Source: Dacryopinax spathularia
Lineage: Eukaryota > Basidiomycota > Dacrymycetes > Dacrymycetales > Dacrymycetaceae
Length of the DNA stretch: 64,000 bases
Reading direction: 5' to 3'
Assembly (NCBI GenBank): GCA_037974965.1
Contig: JBBPFI010000017.1
Span: 744,001-808,000 of the forward strand
The notes beneath the pieces are model-generated. The model did not search any database. It had not been told where the DNA came from and worked only from the letters and a program-made list of their open reading frames with translations. Position 1 is the stretch's first letter. Every line of letters starts with the position of its first letter. Of this stretch, positions 44,701 to 58,701 are shown in pieces. A program made the translations under genes and the position numbers.

Positions 44701-46551
44701 GATGCCAGCAAACACATGTTTGCCACGTGGTAATTGAGGATGTGTGGTACATAAGCATTCCCCGTGAAGTGAGGATGGCAGCAACAAACGTCTTGCCTAC
44801 TCCACCATCATGTCCAACGCAGCGGGCTTGGGCAACCATGCACCCCCCACTAACCCTGATGGATGAAAGTGCACCTCGAACGCCGCCCAACAGAGCCATA
44901 CCCACAAATCCTCCAGCCAGCAAGTGGAGCAGCTCGTCATCCAATCCATCCAACTATGAGAGCCTGACTTTTCCATCCCCTGTCATGCAGGTAAGGTATC
45001 CAATCGTTCAACATGTCTGCATTACTCATGTTCCTCTGCACTAGGACCATCCACAAACTGGCCAGGGCAGATTGTTGTTTCGGCCGCCTCCCTCTTTCCG
45101 GCTGTCACTGTGGTGGATGGCCCAGATGAGAAGCTGCATGCATTGGACGCACCAGGCCAAACTCACTTGACAGTTTTGGGTTGGATGAACGCAAGTCGTG
45201 CATTCAGGGTAATGCTGCTCCATGGTACGCAGATGGCCACTTGCTTGTATGCATCTGCCCAGCTTGGGGTGGGGGTGGGCACTCTTCCACCGCTGCGACC
45301 ACTGGCACAAAAAGGAGGTCCAGGTACCCCCCGCCGCCTCGCGTTTTACTGGTACGCTCCACTTGCCTGCCTCCCCAAGCTTGATCTAATCCTCACGCAT
45401 TTCAGATCATCAGCACATTCTCTGTGGATCAAAACAGGTGCACACAGACGAGTAAGACCCTCACAAACATCTTAGACTCCATGTCTAAAGCCCACTCATG
45501 ATGAATCACCTTGCCAGCTTGAGTGCACCATACCACTCAGGTCCGCTGTTCCTGTCACTCCCCAAGAATTCTGCTACACTAGGCTACACAAAAATACACC
45601 ACTAATATGGATATCTGTTCTGCTGCTTCTGGAGCCAGCTTGGAGCTTTTGACCTCCCATACCTGAGTGGGGGAGACGCAGACTTGCGGGCCAGCCAAAC
45701 CCACTCTCCGCGGGCTTCTCACTCTCACGAAGCATCCCGTCATCTTCTTCAACCTCCTGGCAGGCGAGGTCTTGGCATCGTACGGCATGCTCGCCGACTC
45801 GTTTACAGCAGCTAGGATCTTATCTCGATTCTCGCCGGGCCGCCGTTATTACGCGCCCTACCCATACATGTTTGAGGTGATCTGAGATCTGGCAGGGACG
45901 GCCGATGGGAAGCGCTGAATGTTTGTCCTGGCCATTTCCGACCCTCGGTGGATTCCAGGAATAGAACTGGCGGCCCTGGTCCTTGCAGGGACTAGCAGAC
46001 GTCCATGTCGGGGAAGCTCGCGCGTACTGGGACGGGTTCGTAGAGCCTCGCCGGCCTTGCGCGTTAATATCGCAGCCAAAAGTGCGGAACGGAGAGCCAC
46101 CCTCTCCAGTCTCCGAGATCCGTTGTAGGCACGTACAGCCGAAGGCGGTGAGTGACCCACAACTCCGTTAGGATAACGAAGCAAAGAAGGTAGCTCGCGG
46201 CCGATCGCATTATTTGGCGACAGTGTACGCCCGCGGCAGTGTACGCATACATGCTGGTCGCAACTTCCGATCATCTGTGTTGCGCCGCGCGAGAAGACAG
46301 GCAAACAGTGATCAAACTTGGCGCTTTCCAGCAGCCCTGCAATCAATTCATGAGTAGTGGTCTCTCGCTATGCTATCAATGCTATCAATGCCTTTCTGTC
46401 TGCTGTCTAGCAACATCATCTCTCAAAAGCTCCAATCTTCCATCCTCCTCTTTCTCCCAATCCTGGCCGAGACGACGTACGACGCCCAGAGACACCGGAT
46501 GCCAACAGACGCATAGCGCCTGCTGACGCAGGACGCCCCGACGCCCACCGC
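41777..46551. other. 4.8-kb stretch without an intact recognised gene
   Basis: Composition here is less GC-rich and less pyrimidine-biased than in the genes, with many short frames and no multi-exon model I can support. On the minus strand near 44812-44786 a frame reads GHDGGVGKT, a P-loop-like sequence, in a 101-codon frame (44953-44648) of unknown family. At 44460-44534 three copies of a 17-bp unit ending in TAGCCCC are spaced about 30 bp. Short plus-strand frames at 42966-43409, 44001-44408 and 45110-45475 have no recognised similarity. Decayed mobile-element or gene remnants are the likeliest content, but I could not identify any. Confidence 0.4.
44460..44534. repeat. Three spaced copies of a 17-bp motif
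   Basis: TTTCCTCCAATAGCCCC, GTTCCTCTAGTAGCCCC and TTTCCCTAAGTAGCCCC start at 44460, 44491 and 44518. Spacing is 31 and 27 bp. No coding context. Confidence 0.6.
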
Positions 46552-48093
46552 CTACTGCACCTCCACGCCAGAATCACTAATCCCGCCCTTCTCGCCCCCA
46601 AACACGGCCACGGCCTTCGCCTGCCCACTCGCATTCTTAAAGAACACGACGTCCCCCCTATCCTCCACAAACTTGCATTCCCTATACGACCTCCACAGGC
46701 TGACAAACATGTTCTCCTCGCTGCGCATGTAGCACGGCCCGAGCCTCTGCTTGAGCGCTTCGGTGGCGGCCCAGGCATGGTAGTGCGGCATCTTGCTGTG
46801 CACGTGGTGCGCGACGTGCGTCTCGGCGATGCCGTGTAGGACGTAGGCGCCGATCGGGCCGAGCAGGGTGCGGTCGATCGTGGCGAGCGCGCCGCGCGGG
46901 AAGGTCCACATGCCGCCGCGGTAGTGCGGGAGGAGAGGGTCGGTGTGCTGCAGGAAGGTGATCATGACCAGCCAGCTGGGCGCAGCGTGAGTACTACCCT
47001 GATATATGCGCAAAGAGAGGGAACTTACTGGTTCACCCAGAAGTAGACGGGAAGGTAGTACAGCGCGACTTCACTGAAACCGCGGTAGTAGCCCCAAGCG
47101 ATGAGCGTGCCGAGCCACATCGCAATGCCAATGTCCGAAGCGACGATCTGCCAGAAATGGCGCGCATCAAAGATGACCGATTTGGGGTTGAAGTCTGCCG
47201 CATCTCATCAGCCACACGATCCCAGGAGAGAAGAGATAAAGCAGACTCACGGTTGGTGCCCTTCGGGTAACTCAGCTGGCCAGAGACGTTCGTCAAGAGA
47301 TACGTCTGCCACCCTCCCAACTGCTGCACAAGCAGCTTATACACCTGATACACCGGAGTCTCCTGCAACGCATCCCTCAGCTCCTGCCGGACGCTATCGG
47401 CGATCCAGCGGCCCTGGGGGTCTTCTCTGTTCTCGTCGAGGGGCGGGAGGCCGTATTCGCTGCGGGTCCAGGGAACGAAGACTTGGTCCCGGGTTAGGTG
47501 GCCCGTGGCGGCGTGGTGCTTGCCGTGGGAGATACGCCAGGAGTGATACGGCACGCCGAGCCTACACATAACACACTATCAGCTCCACTTTCTCACAGCG
47601 AAGGGGAAAAGATGGACGCACGCAGAATGCAAAACAAACCCAACAGCGTTATTGATCGTCTTGCTCTCCGAGAACGCCTGGTGCCCGCACTCATGGGCGA
47701 TAACCCAGATACCCGTCCCGACCAGGCCGGCAGCAAACCAATACGCGTTCCAGATCGCGGCTTGGGCTGCAAAGTTGGCGTAGGTGCCGAGCTGGAGGGT
47801 CTGGAGGTAGGCGTTGGCTTGGGTGACGGCGTAGACGAGAGCTGCGATCAGGGAAAAGTCCCAGACGCTATCTTTCTGTCAGAACAGCGAGAGGAAGGAG
47901 AAGGTTGAGGGACGCACACGTAGAGGGACGACCGGAACGCGCTCCGCTTGAAGCAGTGCGCCGGGATAGCGTCGAGCAGATCCTTGATAGTGAAATCGGG
48001 CACGATGTACTTGTGCATGCCCTCAGTGACATGGATACGCTCTCCGTCTGCCGTCTGCTCCGGCATGGAAGGAGGGGTAGCGACAGCTGCCAT
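46552..48093 (-). CDS. FAD2: Delta-12 fatty acid desaturase (oleate to linoleate)
   Basis: This ER enzyme introduces the second double bond into oleoyl lipids. Exons 48093-47918, 47867-47622, 47561-47251, 47194-47029 and 46975-46552 close in frame to 440 residues. The three histidine boxes are present: HECGH in WVIAHECGHQAFSESK, HGKHH in SWRISHGKHHAATGH and HVAHH in ETHVAHHVHSKMPHYHAW. DQVFVPWTRSEYGL and FLQHTDPLLPHYRGGMWTF are typical of fungal delta-12 enzymes. The N-terminal DFTIKDLLDAIPAHCFKRSA is also characteristic. A delta-15 (omega-3) desaturase has the same architecture and cannot be fully excluded. A TATA-like CATATAGA stands about 130 bp upstream on the minus strand. Confidence 0.92.
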
Positions 48094-48429
48094 ATCTCTC
48101 TTCTCTTCTATAGTCTATGAGAGGAGATGAGCCCTCAAAGGAGTGCAGGGCTGCGGATAAGTGAGAGGAGGGCGAGGGAGGGCGAGAGAGTGAATGAAGG
48201 AGCAACAGGCGAGCGCAAGAGTCTATATGCGCCCACTCTAGTCTAGTGCTCGTCGCTAACACGAGAAAAGGAGGGAGAGGAGAACGTGGAGACGAGACAC
48301 GCCCGCCCGCTCTCATCCTCAGTTCTTTCCCCCCCATCCGACCGCTCTGCGAATGAGACGGTGTGCCACCGACGATCACACCTCGGCCATTTTGGGTTGG
48401 GGCAAAAAATAATAGATTCCGGTAGGGGT

Positions 48430-49010
48430 CAGATCCAGTACATCCAGTACATCCAGGTTCCGTGCAGGTTCGTCCGGCGTGCCGGGCGTCCGGCCGGAAC
48501 CAAAAAAGGAAGCATTTGCTTCCATCTTCGTCAGCATGGAAGCATCTCGCTTCCATGCTGACAAATATGGAAGCAAATGCTTTAATAATCGATTTTCTGA
48601 AGTTAGGGTTTTTGCGGCTGTGCACGCGCACAGCCGCAAAAACCATTTGTTTTAATTCAATTTTTGCTTGTTCAATTTCATTCAAATTTTCAATGAACAT
48701 AAAACTAATGAAGAATGAGTGAAGTAAAAAATGTGATGTGTAATAAAAAAATATAAAATTATTAGAATTTTATTAATTTGATTTCTTCTCGCATTTGCTT
48801 CCGTTTGTGGCTGCGTTTTTTTGCTTCCATAGGACCCTAGAGAGCGGCTGTGCCCACAGCCGCTCTCTAGGGTCCTATGGAAGCAACAAAATGCGCCTAA
48901 CGGAAGCAAAAAAGGACCCCATATTGAAACTCAGCTTGTCCGGCGCGTCTGGTGTCCGCCGGACACCGGACACGCCGGACAAAAGTTCACGTTACCTGTA
49001 TGTTCTCCTC
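48430..49010. mobile_element. Palindrome-rich block of successive hairpins
   Basis: Five hairpins follow each other. They are GGAAGC/GCTTCC (48508-48523), a perfect 14-bp stem (48530-48562), a perfect 17-bp stem (48607-48644, arm GGTTTTTGCGGCTGTGC), a perfect 32-bp stem (48821-48886, arm beginning TTGCTTCCATAGG) and a 20-bp stem with two mismatches (48938-48980, arm GTCCGGCGCGTCTGGTGTCC). Between them (48645-48790) is very AT-rich sequence without coding frames. Weak inverted similarity joins the edges (about 48450-48490 with 48970-49005: CATCCAGGTTCCGTG against CATACAGGTAACGTG, and GTCCGGCGTG on both). The motif GGAAGCA recurs throughout. It may be a foldback mobile element or a transferred organellar fragment with double-hairpin elements; the class is uncertain. 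Confidence 0.65.
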
Positions 49011-49616
49011 AGATCAGGCCAGGCCAATCAAGATCCCACCAAGCCGTAAGGGTCGCTCGAAGGCAAACAGCAACGCGGCCCCAGCCGATCCCGCCCCGGT
49101 TGGAGCAGCAGAGACCTTTCGCGTAAAGGGAGGGGATCGGAGGGGGTCGGCTTGGCCTGCACGTGCGTCTTTAAGAGAGGTTTTGGGCGCTGGATTGGGA
49201 GGTGGAGTTACCCTTCTGGGTAGGACAATTGTGAGGTGTATTACTGACTGCAATTACAGCAGCTTGCAAATGTAGCGAAGGATGCCGAGCTCATTTCACG
49301 TAAATTGCGCCGCTCCTATATTTTCCCACCCCATTTTCTCACCCACACACAAGCCAATTCCGCACTCTTCGCCTCCGTCCTATTACTCCCTACTCTCCTC
49401 CGAGCCGGTCCGCGGCACCCGCTCAGCGTCCCCAACGCCGCGGTTCCCTTTCGCGTCCCCGCTTTTCGCGCTAACGTTGTTGCTGCTCCTTCCAAGCGTG
49501 CCGCCCGCTGGACCGGCGTACCATTTATTCTGTTTTTCGGGGCCGAACAAAATCAGATCAGGGTCAGGGTCAGCATATCGTCCTGAAACATGCTAGCGCC
49601 CGCAGACGTTGCGCGC
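49011..49616. other. Intergenic region downstream of the permease
   Basis: About 0.6 kb lies between the hairpin block and the 3' end of the amino-acid permease. No gene was recognised. A small GGGTCA repeat (CAGGGTCAGGGTCAGC) occurs near 49559-49574. Confidence 0.4.
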
Positions 49617-51801
49617 TTACGCGCGTTTCACGGGAACTAGGGGAAGTAAGGGACGTACGGCGTGTATGATGTACCATAATGACGAGAGAAGGATCACGAA
49701 CCCCAGTATTGGACCTTTTTGTCACACACACCACGAATGTTAGCAGGCTCAAGCTAGTTGAGATGAAAGAGAAGGGCAGACCAGCATAGTTCATCGTCTG
49801 CGCATCCACCGGATATACCTGCGGCATGACCAGTATCCCCGCCTCGAACGCCGTCCACACCACCGCGTACGTGCACACCGGTGCGCTCCACCTCCCTAAG
49901 CTGAACGGGCCCGGCTTGTATCGGATTTCCCAGCTGGGGAAACGGAGCGACAGAAGCCGGAAGAGGGTGGGGATCGCGTAGGTTATGTCGAGTCCTACGG
50001 CTGTGATGCTGAATACTGCGTTTATTGCGACGGGGGAGCCGAGGTAGAGCAGGCCGAGGAGGGAGGCGATGAGGGCTGTGAAGATGGAGGCGTTGATGGG
50101 TGTTCTGTGCTGGATCAGAACTGCTAGATGGGGTGTTGACGCAACTGCTCACTTCGTCAACCGCGAAACTTTGGCCAAGATTCGCATATCAGGAAGCAGC
50201 CCCTCCAGAGAAGATCAACACTCCTCTCCTTCCACACGTGGACCAACTCACATCCCTCGAAAGCGCATATATGCTCCTAATACACGCCAACTGGCAAACC
50301 ACTGCCTCCCATCAGAACACGCACCACCACCAGTAAACGAGTGGACCCACCACCCGTAAGCAGCTCGACAATAATGACAATAATCCAGATGACGATCGTC
50401 CCCGCCTTTCCGAGGTTGTTCCACAGGATCTGGGCGAACGCCATCCCTGTCGGACCTGGCAGCTGTGCAATATCGCCTGCTCCATACTGCTCAGCGTCAT
50501 CAGTTCATTCCGTTCATCCTGCTTGCCAACGCTCGGCCAGAGGGAGAAGTAGGAAGGTTCCAGGGAAGAAGCAGGAAAGCGAAAGGGAAGCAGCAGGAAA
50601 GAGATCGCACCATCAACCCGACATTCAACCAAAACCCAAAGAACGTCGTCAGCCCCACTGCCCACATGATTGCTACGGGGGCGACCATAGCGGCGTTCTT
50701 GATCTCTTCGCTTAGGTGGGCGGTGCCGTCGTAGTCCGTCAACACCCAGGCGACGCTCAGGATCCCGAGGAAGAAGGCGAAGGGGCGGTTGTTGTACCCG
50801 GCTTCCATTATCGTCAATGGTCATTTTTCAAGAGGGCGTGGTGGAGAACCCACTCGAATCAATGATCTGCGAACGTGTTAGCGTCATTCAGTAGATGTCA
50901 TCGCACTTACGGAACCCCAGACCCAGCTGGAAGGGTTGATCGTACCCGCCCTTGCGGCAGCGATAGGTACGGCGAGAGTGACGATAATTGTCCCGAGCGC
51001 ATTGAAGATCGCTGCCCCTTATCACTTCGCGCGCATGCCAGAAGCTCTGAAGACGTACCATACACCTGCGCAGTCTTATGCAACCACCTAGTCGGCAACG
51101 AATCAAACACCCCAATCGCAAAGTTCAGCCCCACATAGACGGCGATCGTCTCCCCAGGCGTAGGAGTATACGTCCCATCCGTTCCGATTACAACGGCAGC
51201 GAGGATCATCTCTGCCGTAGCGAAGTTGACGGAGGCCGTGGTCGCTAGTTGGCTGATGAGCGTTATCCAGCCTATTGTCCAGCAGACGGCGGGGCGGAGG
51301 CGGGCGGGGATTACGAATGCCGCGGAGGTGTAGATGCCTGATGGCACTTATCAGCACATACATTAGCAGAATGCAAGGCGAAACGAACCTCCGGCAGTTG
51401 GATACGCGCTGATCAGCTCTATTTCAGCAGTTCAGCATGCAGTCTGTGGAAGCTTGGAGAGGCATGACCAGCAACAGAGATCGCAAGCGCCGCCCCACCA
51501 AACGAGCCAAAAAACCAAGCCCATATTGTCGTCGCCGGTCCACCAAGTAAAAGCGGGGTATTGATAGTCGAAGCAATCGTAGCAACACATCCTTGGATAG
51601 ACGTCGCAAAAGAGATAGTGCTCCATGACCGGAACTCTCGCACGAGCTCATGCTTGTACCTGAAGCAGGTTATGGAGCAGCTTTTGGGTTCGCAAGAGAA
51701 GCTTACCCCAGTTGCTCCAATTGTTCGTCCTCAGCTGATACAGGTACGACGACTTCAGACGCAAGCTCTGCATCTTTCTCAGCTTTCATAGCAAGAGGCA
51801 T
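49617..51801 (-). CDS. Amino-acid/GABA/choline-type permease (APC superfamily)
   Basis: This 12-TM permease is of the fungal UGA4/HNM1/BIO5 branch; the substrate is undetermined. Twelve exons close in frame to 517 residues: 51801-51707, 51659-51469, 51418-51389, 51337-51059, 51011-50911, 50866-50854 (13 nt), 50801-50611, 50486-50354, 50301-50252, 50202-50153, 50104-49782 and 49714-49617. Signatures are LGYKHELVREFRSWSTISF, TPLLLGGPATTIWAW, AELISAYPTAGGIYTSAAF, FLGILSVAWVLTDYDGTAHL, SEEIKNAA, RSIYALSRDGLLPDMRILAK, TPINASIFTALIASLLGL and YKPGPFSLGRWSAPVC. The microexon is required to join NPSSWVWGS to TGYNNRPF in frame. The extreme C-terminus (after SLWYIIHA) could instead splice to a stop at 49628. 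Confidence 0.85.
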
Positions 51802-52278
51802 GTTCTGGCCCAGTCGGTTGCCAGAGACACTAGAACAAGTACAACCTCTAAGCAAGAATGACTACATAGTCGCCAACAAATTGGTATCATTGCCCCACTG
51901 CGCAGACGGTGAGAAGCATCGAGCCATTCGGCGAGATTCCAGCACACAAGAAGGGAACGATAAGGCAGCCCACAACCCGCGCTTGGCGAGTTGTCCCCTG
52001 ACTATGAATGTTCTTCTATTACCGGTGACTTCGACTTCTGAGAAGGCAGTTTCAGGGGAATCGTATTGATAAGGACCAATGCGTGAGGCATGACACACCC
52101 AGCAGAAAGATGCAGGGAGGTCTTCGTTACGTACGAACTTTCGGAAAGAGAAATCAGTCGCGTGACGCGCTTTGTTTCCGTTCACTCTCCGACGCGTCCA
52201 ACGTTGAGCTCTTCGTTCGCAACGCTGTGCTCGTCGCCCGGCTTCTGGGTCCCAACCCAACAAGCAAGCACTTACAGC
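51802..52278. other. Divergent intergenic region permease/SprT protease
   Basis: This 477-bp region is shared by the permease (-) and the SprT-like gene (+). Open frames cross it on both strands but show no similarity. Confidence 0.5.
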
Positions 52279-54297
52279 ATGGATACCCACAATTGGTCTG
52301 ATATACCTGAAGAGCTCACAGACAGCGTGCAGACGTTCAGCGACGTTCCGACCCTTGATCAGCTTCTGAGCTCCCGGCCACCGATACAGTCACCAAGCAA
52401 GCCCAAGCAGTCACTACACTACACCCCAGCCCGCCAAGCTGCCAATGCAGCCAAACAACCACGAGATGCTGTCACTACACTCAGCTCAACATCTCGAACA
52501 GATACATTGGTCTCACAAGATCATATCCTATTCTCGGGATGGAACAGCGCTCGCAGGGAGAGACGAACGACTGCGTATTGGCGATCGGTTGGAATGTTCG
52601 TTGAGGACAGCGAGGCCGAGAGGGGACATGCTGCTCTGTTGATAGACAGCGAGTCTGAAGATACGGGAGAAGACTATGGCTCTCGATAGTACGCATAAAT
52701 CCCCGAGACCTGCTTCGTGAAACCTGCTGACGTCCTTTGAAGCCCGCCCATGAACCACAAAACACCTTTGAGTAGCAAGGCTCTGACAGGGCAGGCCGAT
52801 TTATCCTCGGATGACAGCCTCCCATCGATTCGCGAATTGCTCATTTCCCCCAAGCCCACCTCAATGACTCGCCCACCTGACACTCCTAGACAGAGGAACC
52901 CTACGAAACAACCGACATCTGTGAAGCAAGTCGAAGTCATTGAACTCCTGTCATCGGACGATGAAGCACCACCTCCCGCGGCTCGTCCCAGGCCAGCTAT
53001 TCCACCACGTCCGCCACCAACAGATCACGTTGATGAAGCCTTGTCATCGAGTCCAGATGACAATGAGGGCATGCTGTTCTTGTAAGACCCGTCATATCGC
53101 CCATTGGGACTAACTAACCAGATTCAGTGAGGCGTCTCGTCGACCAGCTAAGAAGGCTGCGCCCAAATTTCCGTCAAGCTCGCTACCTCGTCAACAAGAT
53201 ATCTTCCAGACACCATCAACGAGGAGTGTAGAGAATATCATTCAGGACGTCAACGATGACTGTATCCTTCGTCTGTCGTCTTCCGATGACGAGCCTTCCA
53301 CCCCACCCCGAAAAGCACCGACAACGCCAAGGCCTCGCCGAACACCAGCAAAAAGCGCAACTACTACGCCCCGGAAGACCCCAGGCAGGGGCAAGAAAGC
53401 CCTCCAGGCTCAACTCGAGCAGCTGGCAGAAGACACCGTCTCCCAGCTCAACTCGCGCGTATTCGGCGGCAAAATACCGCCTGATATCCAGCTGATATGG
53501 TCCAAGCGGTTGAACACTACTGCCGGTCGGGCGAACTGGAAACGCATACGGAAGGAGAATGGGGACGATATTCACCAGTGTTCTATCGAGCTATCTACCA
53601 AGGTGCTTGATAACGAAGGTCTGTTGTGCTTGGCACCATGCAGCCATGGGACGTACTGACGACTATCGCTCTAGAGCGCGTGTTGAATACAGTCGCTCAT
53701 GAGCTGTGCCATCTGGCATGTTGGGTGATCGATGGCGAGATTCAGCCAGCGCATGGGCGTGCGTTCAAAGCTTGGGGAAGGAAGGTCATGAGGTGTCGGC
53801 CAGACATCGAGGTTACGGTACGGTCGGGTCTCGCGCTTCGGAACCGTGATCTAATCGACCGCAGACAAAACATGATTACGAGATTGCCTACAAATACGAG
53901 TGGCGCTGTACGAATCCTATCTGTGGGAAGACATACGGCCGGCACTCGAAGTCGATCAATCCGGATCAGCACGTTTGCGGTGGATGTAAGGGCAAGCTGG
54001 AGCCAATGTTCCAGACCTGCTCGCCGAGCAAGCGAACAGCGTTCCAAGGTACGATCCTAACCCCATCTGCGGCAAGAAGCGCTAACCACTTTTATAGAGT
54101 ACTTGAAGGAGCACATGAAAGATCTGAAAGCGGCAGAACCAGGCATGAGTCATAAAGAGCTCATGCAAGAACTCAGCCGGCGCTTTAAGGCAGAGAAGGC
54201 GAAGGCAGCAAGTAATACGGATGACTTGATCGAGCGAATGGGCGCTCTGACCTTCCAGGCTGGAACGGATTCGCCGAGGATGCCTGGAGCATCGTGA
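52279..54297 (+). CDS. SprT-like metalloprotease (GCNA/ACRC type)
   Basis: This nuclear protease probably clears DNA-protein crosslinks. Exons 52279-52688, 52743-53081, 53128-53618, 53675-53817, 53865-54048 and 54098-54297 close in frame to 588 residues. The N-terminal half is disordered and acidic, with a likely SUMO-interacting motif (VEVIELLSSDDE). The SprT domain starts at QLNSRVFGGKIPPDIQLIWS; the active site is VAHELCHLACWVIDG with the third ligand in AHGRAFKAWG. A zinc ribbon follows (RCTNPICGKTYGRHSKSI, then HVCGGCKGKLEP). The tail YLKEHMKDLKAAEPGMSHKE looks HMG-box-like. The SIM, SprT, ribbon and HMG-like order matches germ-cell nuclear antigen proteins. It is convergent with RIX7, only 72 bp between stops. 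Confidence 0.9.
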
Positions 54298-54369
54298 TGA
54301 TATGCGGGGAAGCAGCGGGATATCTCTATTATTAGGTTATATGGTGGATAGAATGCGTGTTGTACAGTG

Positions 54370-56769
<2,400 letters not shown>

Positions 56770-58599
56770 CTTTGACCACGTTTGGCGTAGAGATCGGACT
56801 GGTGAGATGGTCGATGAGGCTGAAAAAGTGAGGGGAAGTTAGTGGCGGTGCAAGGGTTCAACCGTCAACCGTTAGTAAATGCCGAGATGCCGCGGTCCGA
56901 TAGGCGCCGTTATCCCTCAGCGCTTCTTTGCTTTGATCTCCTTCCGCTCCTTCGCTCCCCCCTTCCGCTGCTTGTTCCTATGCCATCTTGCGAACTAGAC
57001 TTCAAACGCAAGTTCTTCGTAGAGAATGTCGACGAACACAAGAGATCTGAGTTAAAACTTCCTGGGAGGCCGAAGAGCTGATATGATCGTTCGGCATCAG
57101 CAATTCAGCTATTATGCCGAAAGCTATTCAACACTGGGGCGCCCGTACGGCTTCAGCCTTCTTAATCAAACTCCACGCGGTGGATGCAGGGCTCTTGCCC
57201 CTGCGCCCATGAAAGGCGACCCTGTACGTTCATGAAGGGACGGCTCACTGCAATGGGCTCCTCTCCGCGTATCTGGCATCCGGAAGCGAACGCAGGAAAT
57301 GTGGTGGCACGACCCGCTTTTCTACCGACTTCTCTATGCACTCGCATACATCCTGGAGTGGATAAGGAACGCTTTGACGCGGAGACGTTCGGAGTGGGGA
57401 AGCGGGGCCGATCGGAGCCTGCCATCTGTGTTCAGCGTTTCCCACGGGTTGGAAGACCACCTCTCGATCGACGACTAATATCACAGCCGCCTCTTCGTTC
57501 ATTTCGACCCGTTATTCTCCTGCCGAATCGCACGTATCGAGATGAAAACTATCCGTGTCTGGCGCGTGACAGGGGGGCAGTTGGCCCCACAAGTTTGTAT
57601 CACAGGGCATCACAATTTTGACTGGGCCACCCCACGTCAACCCTCTCCATTGACAAACGGTCACGACCGTCAGGTGAGCCTCCTTTTGTATACGCTCAAG
57701 GGTAGCCGCTCCAAAACCGACTTATCTGGTGTTACATGGGACCATTTCCTCGACGACTTCGACCCTGCGAGCTTGATTGAGCGGAAGTCAACTGCCGTAG
57801 ACATCAACACAGGGCATTCCTCGGCCGTCGAACATCAATGCTATGAACATCAATGCTATGAAGCATACATATCATCATGTCAGGCCACGGGCACGGTTCG
57901 CACTCTTGACGTTCATAGATTCTCTCACATTCTGCCCTTCGATCGACGTCAATGTCAAGAAAGATGACCGACAATACAACCGGTAGTGACCCCGAGTCGG
58001 GGGCGCTCGGGAGGTCGCTGGCGTTTCGGAAGTACGCTCCAGCTCGGCAGCACATTACTGCGCAAACTGGAGAGAGTGCTTATCAGCGAGCTTTTGCGGG
58101 GAAACACATTCAAAAGTTTCTTTTTAGCAGCTTCAAGTCGAGCCGGCGGTGATCAGCCGGTGAAAAAAGGTTGTTGCTAATTTAAGCACGCCCCTGAACC
58201 TTTTCAATGGAGCCGGTCTTTATTGATGTCATGAAGCAGGTAATGCGTCCGTTTGGCGACCGGATTTTACTAGGGTTGCGAGAGATAATGAGCAAGCGTT
58301 GTGAAGTTCCGAACCAAGATAACGGTGGGGACAGCCACCACGGGACCCCACGTGGAGTTCAGGTTATCGGTTGAGCGCGCCAATATTGCTCCTTGCGCTT
58401 CGACAATCAGGCGGTGTGCCTCTTCAGTCTTCGTCACTCCAACTTGTCTGGTCAGGCCATATGGCTTCTGCACATACATTTTTGGCAATATCGCCGTGAA
58501 TGATAACGGTCCGTGCGGATGGCTCGCTCGATCCTCCCTTTCCGGAATTGGCCAGGATGTCCCGGAGCGTGCCTTACTTCTCGAACGGAGTGGACAGGG
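56770..58599. other. Gene-free region, 1.8 kb
   Basis: This region lies upstream of RIX7 and of MFS copy 2. Several short frames have no family I recognise. A 15-bp direct repeat (CATCAATGCTATGAA) occurs twice in tandem near 57832-57861. The part next to 58600 is the MFS copy 2 promoter. Confidence 0.5.
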
Positions 58600-58607
58600 T
58601 ATAAAAG
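58600..58607 (+). promoter_or_regulatory. TATA box of MFS transporter copy 2
   Basis: TATAAAAG stands about 100 bp upstream of the ATG at 58702 and fits a TATA-dependent, regulated promoter. Confidence 0.7.
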
Positions 58608-58701
58608 TGCAAGTCGACATTGGTCGCCTCTCTAGACGCATCTTTCCATCTGCGTTCCTGAGCCTTCGGATACTTCTCCCTCTGGTCCAGCCATTGTCAC
58701 G

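Noticed and set aside
44648-44953. GHDGGVGKT as proof of a Helitron-type helicase.
   Set aside because: Only the P-loop-like string is present; no other helicase motif could be found in any frame, so the family is left open.
51862-52290. 142-codon minus-strand frame beginning MGIHAVSACLL, tested as the permease N-terminus.
   Set aside because: The permease start MPLAMKAEKDAELAS at 51801 leads in frame into the conserved LGYKHELVREF; the upstream frame has no similarity.
57542-57967. 141-codon plus-strand frame upstream of MFS copy 2.
   Set aside because: No family similarity, and it contains the tandem CATCAATGCTATGAA repeat.
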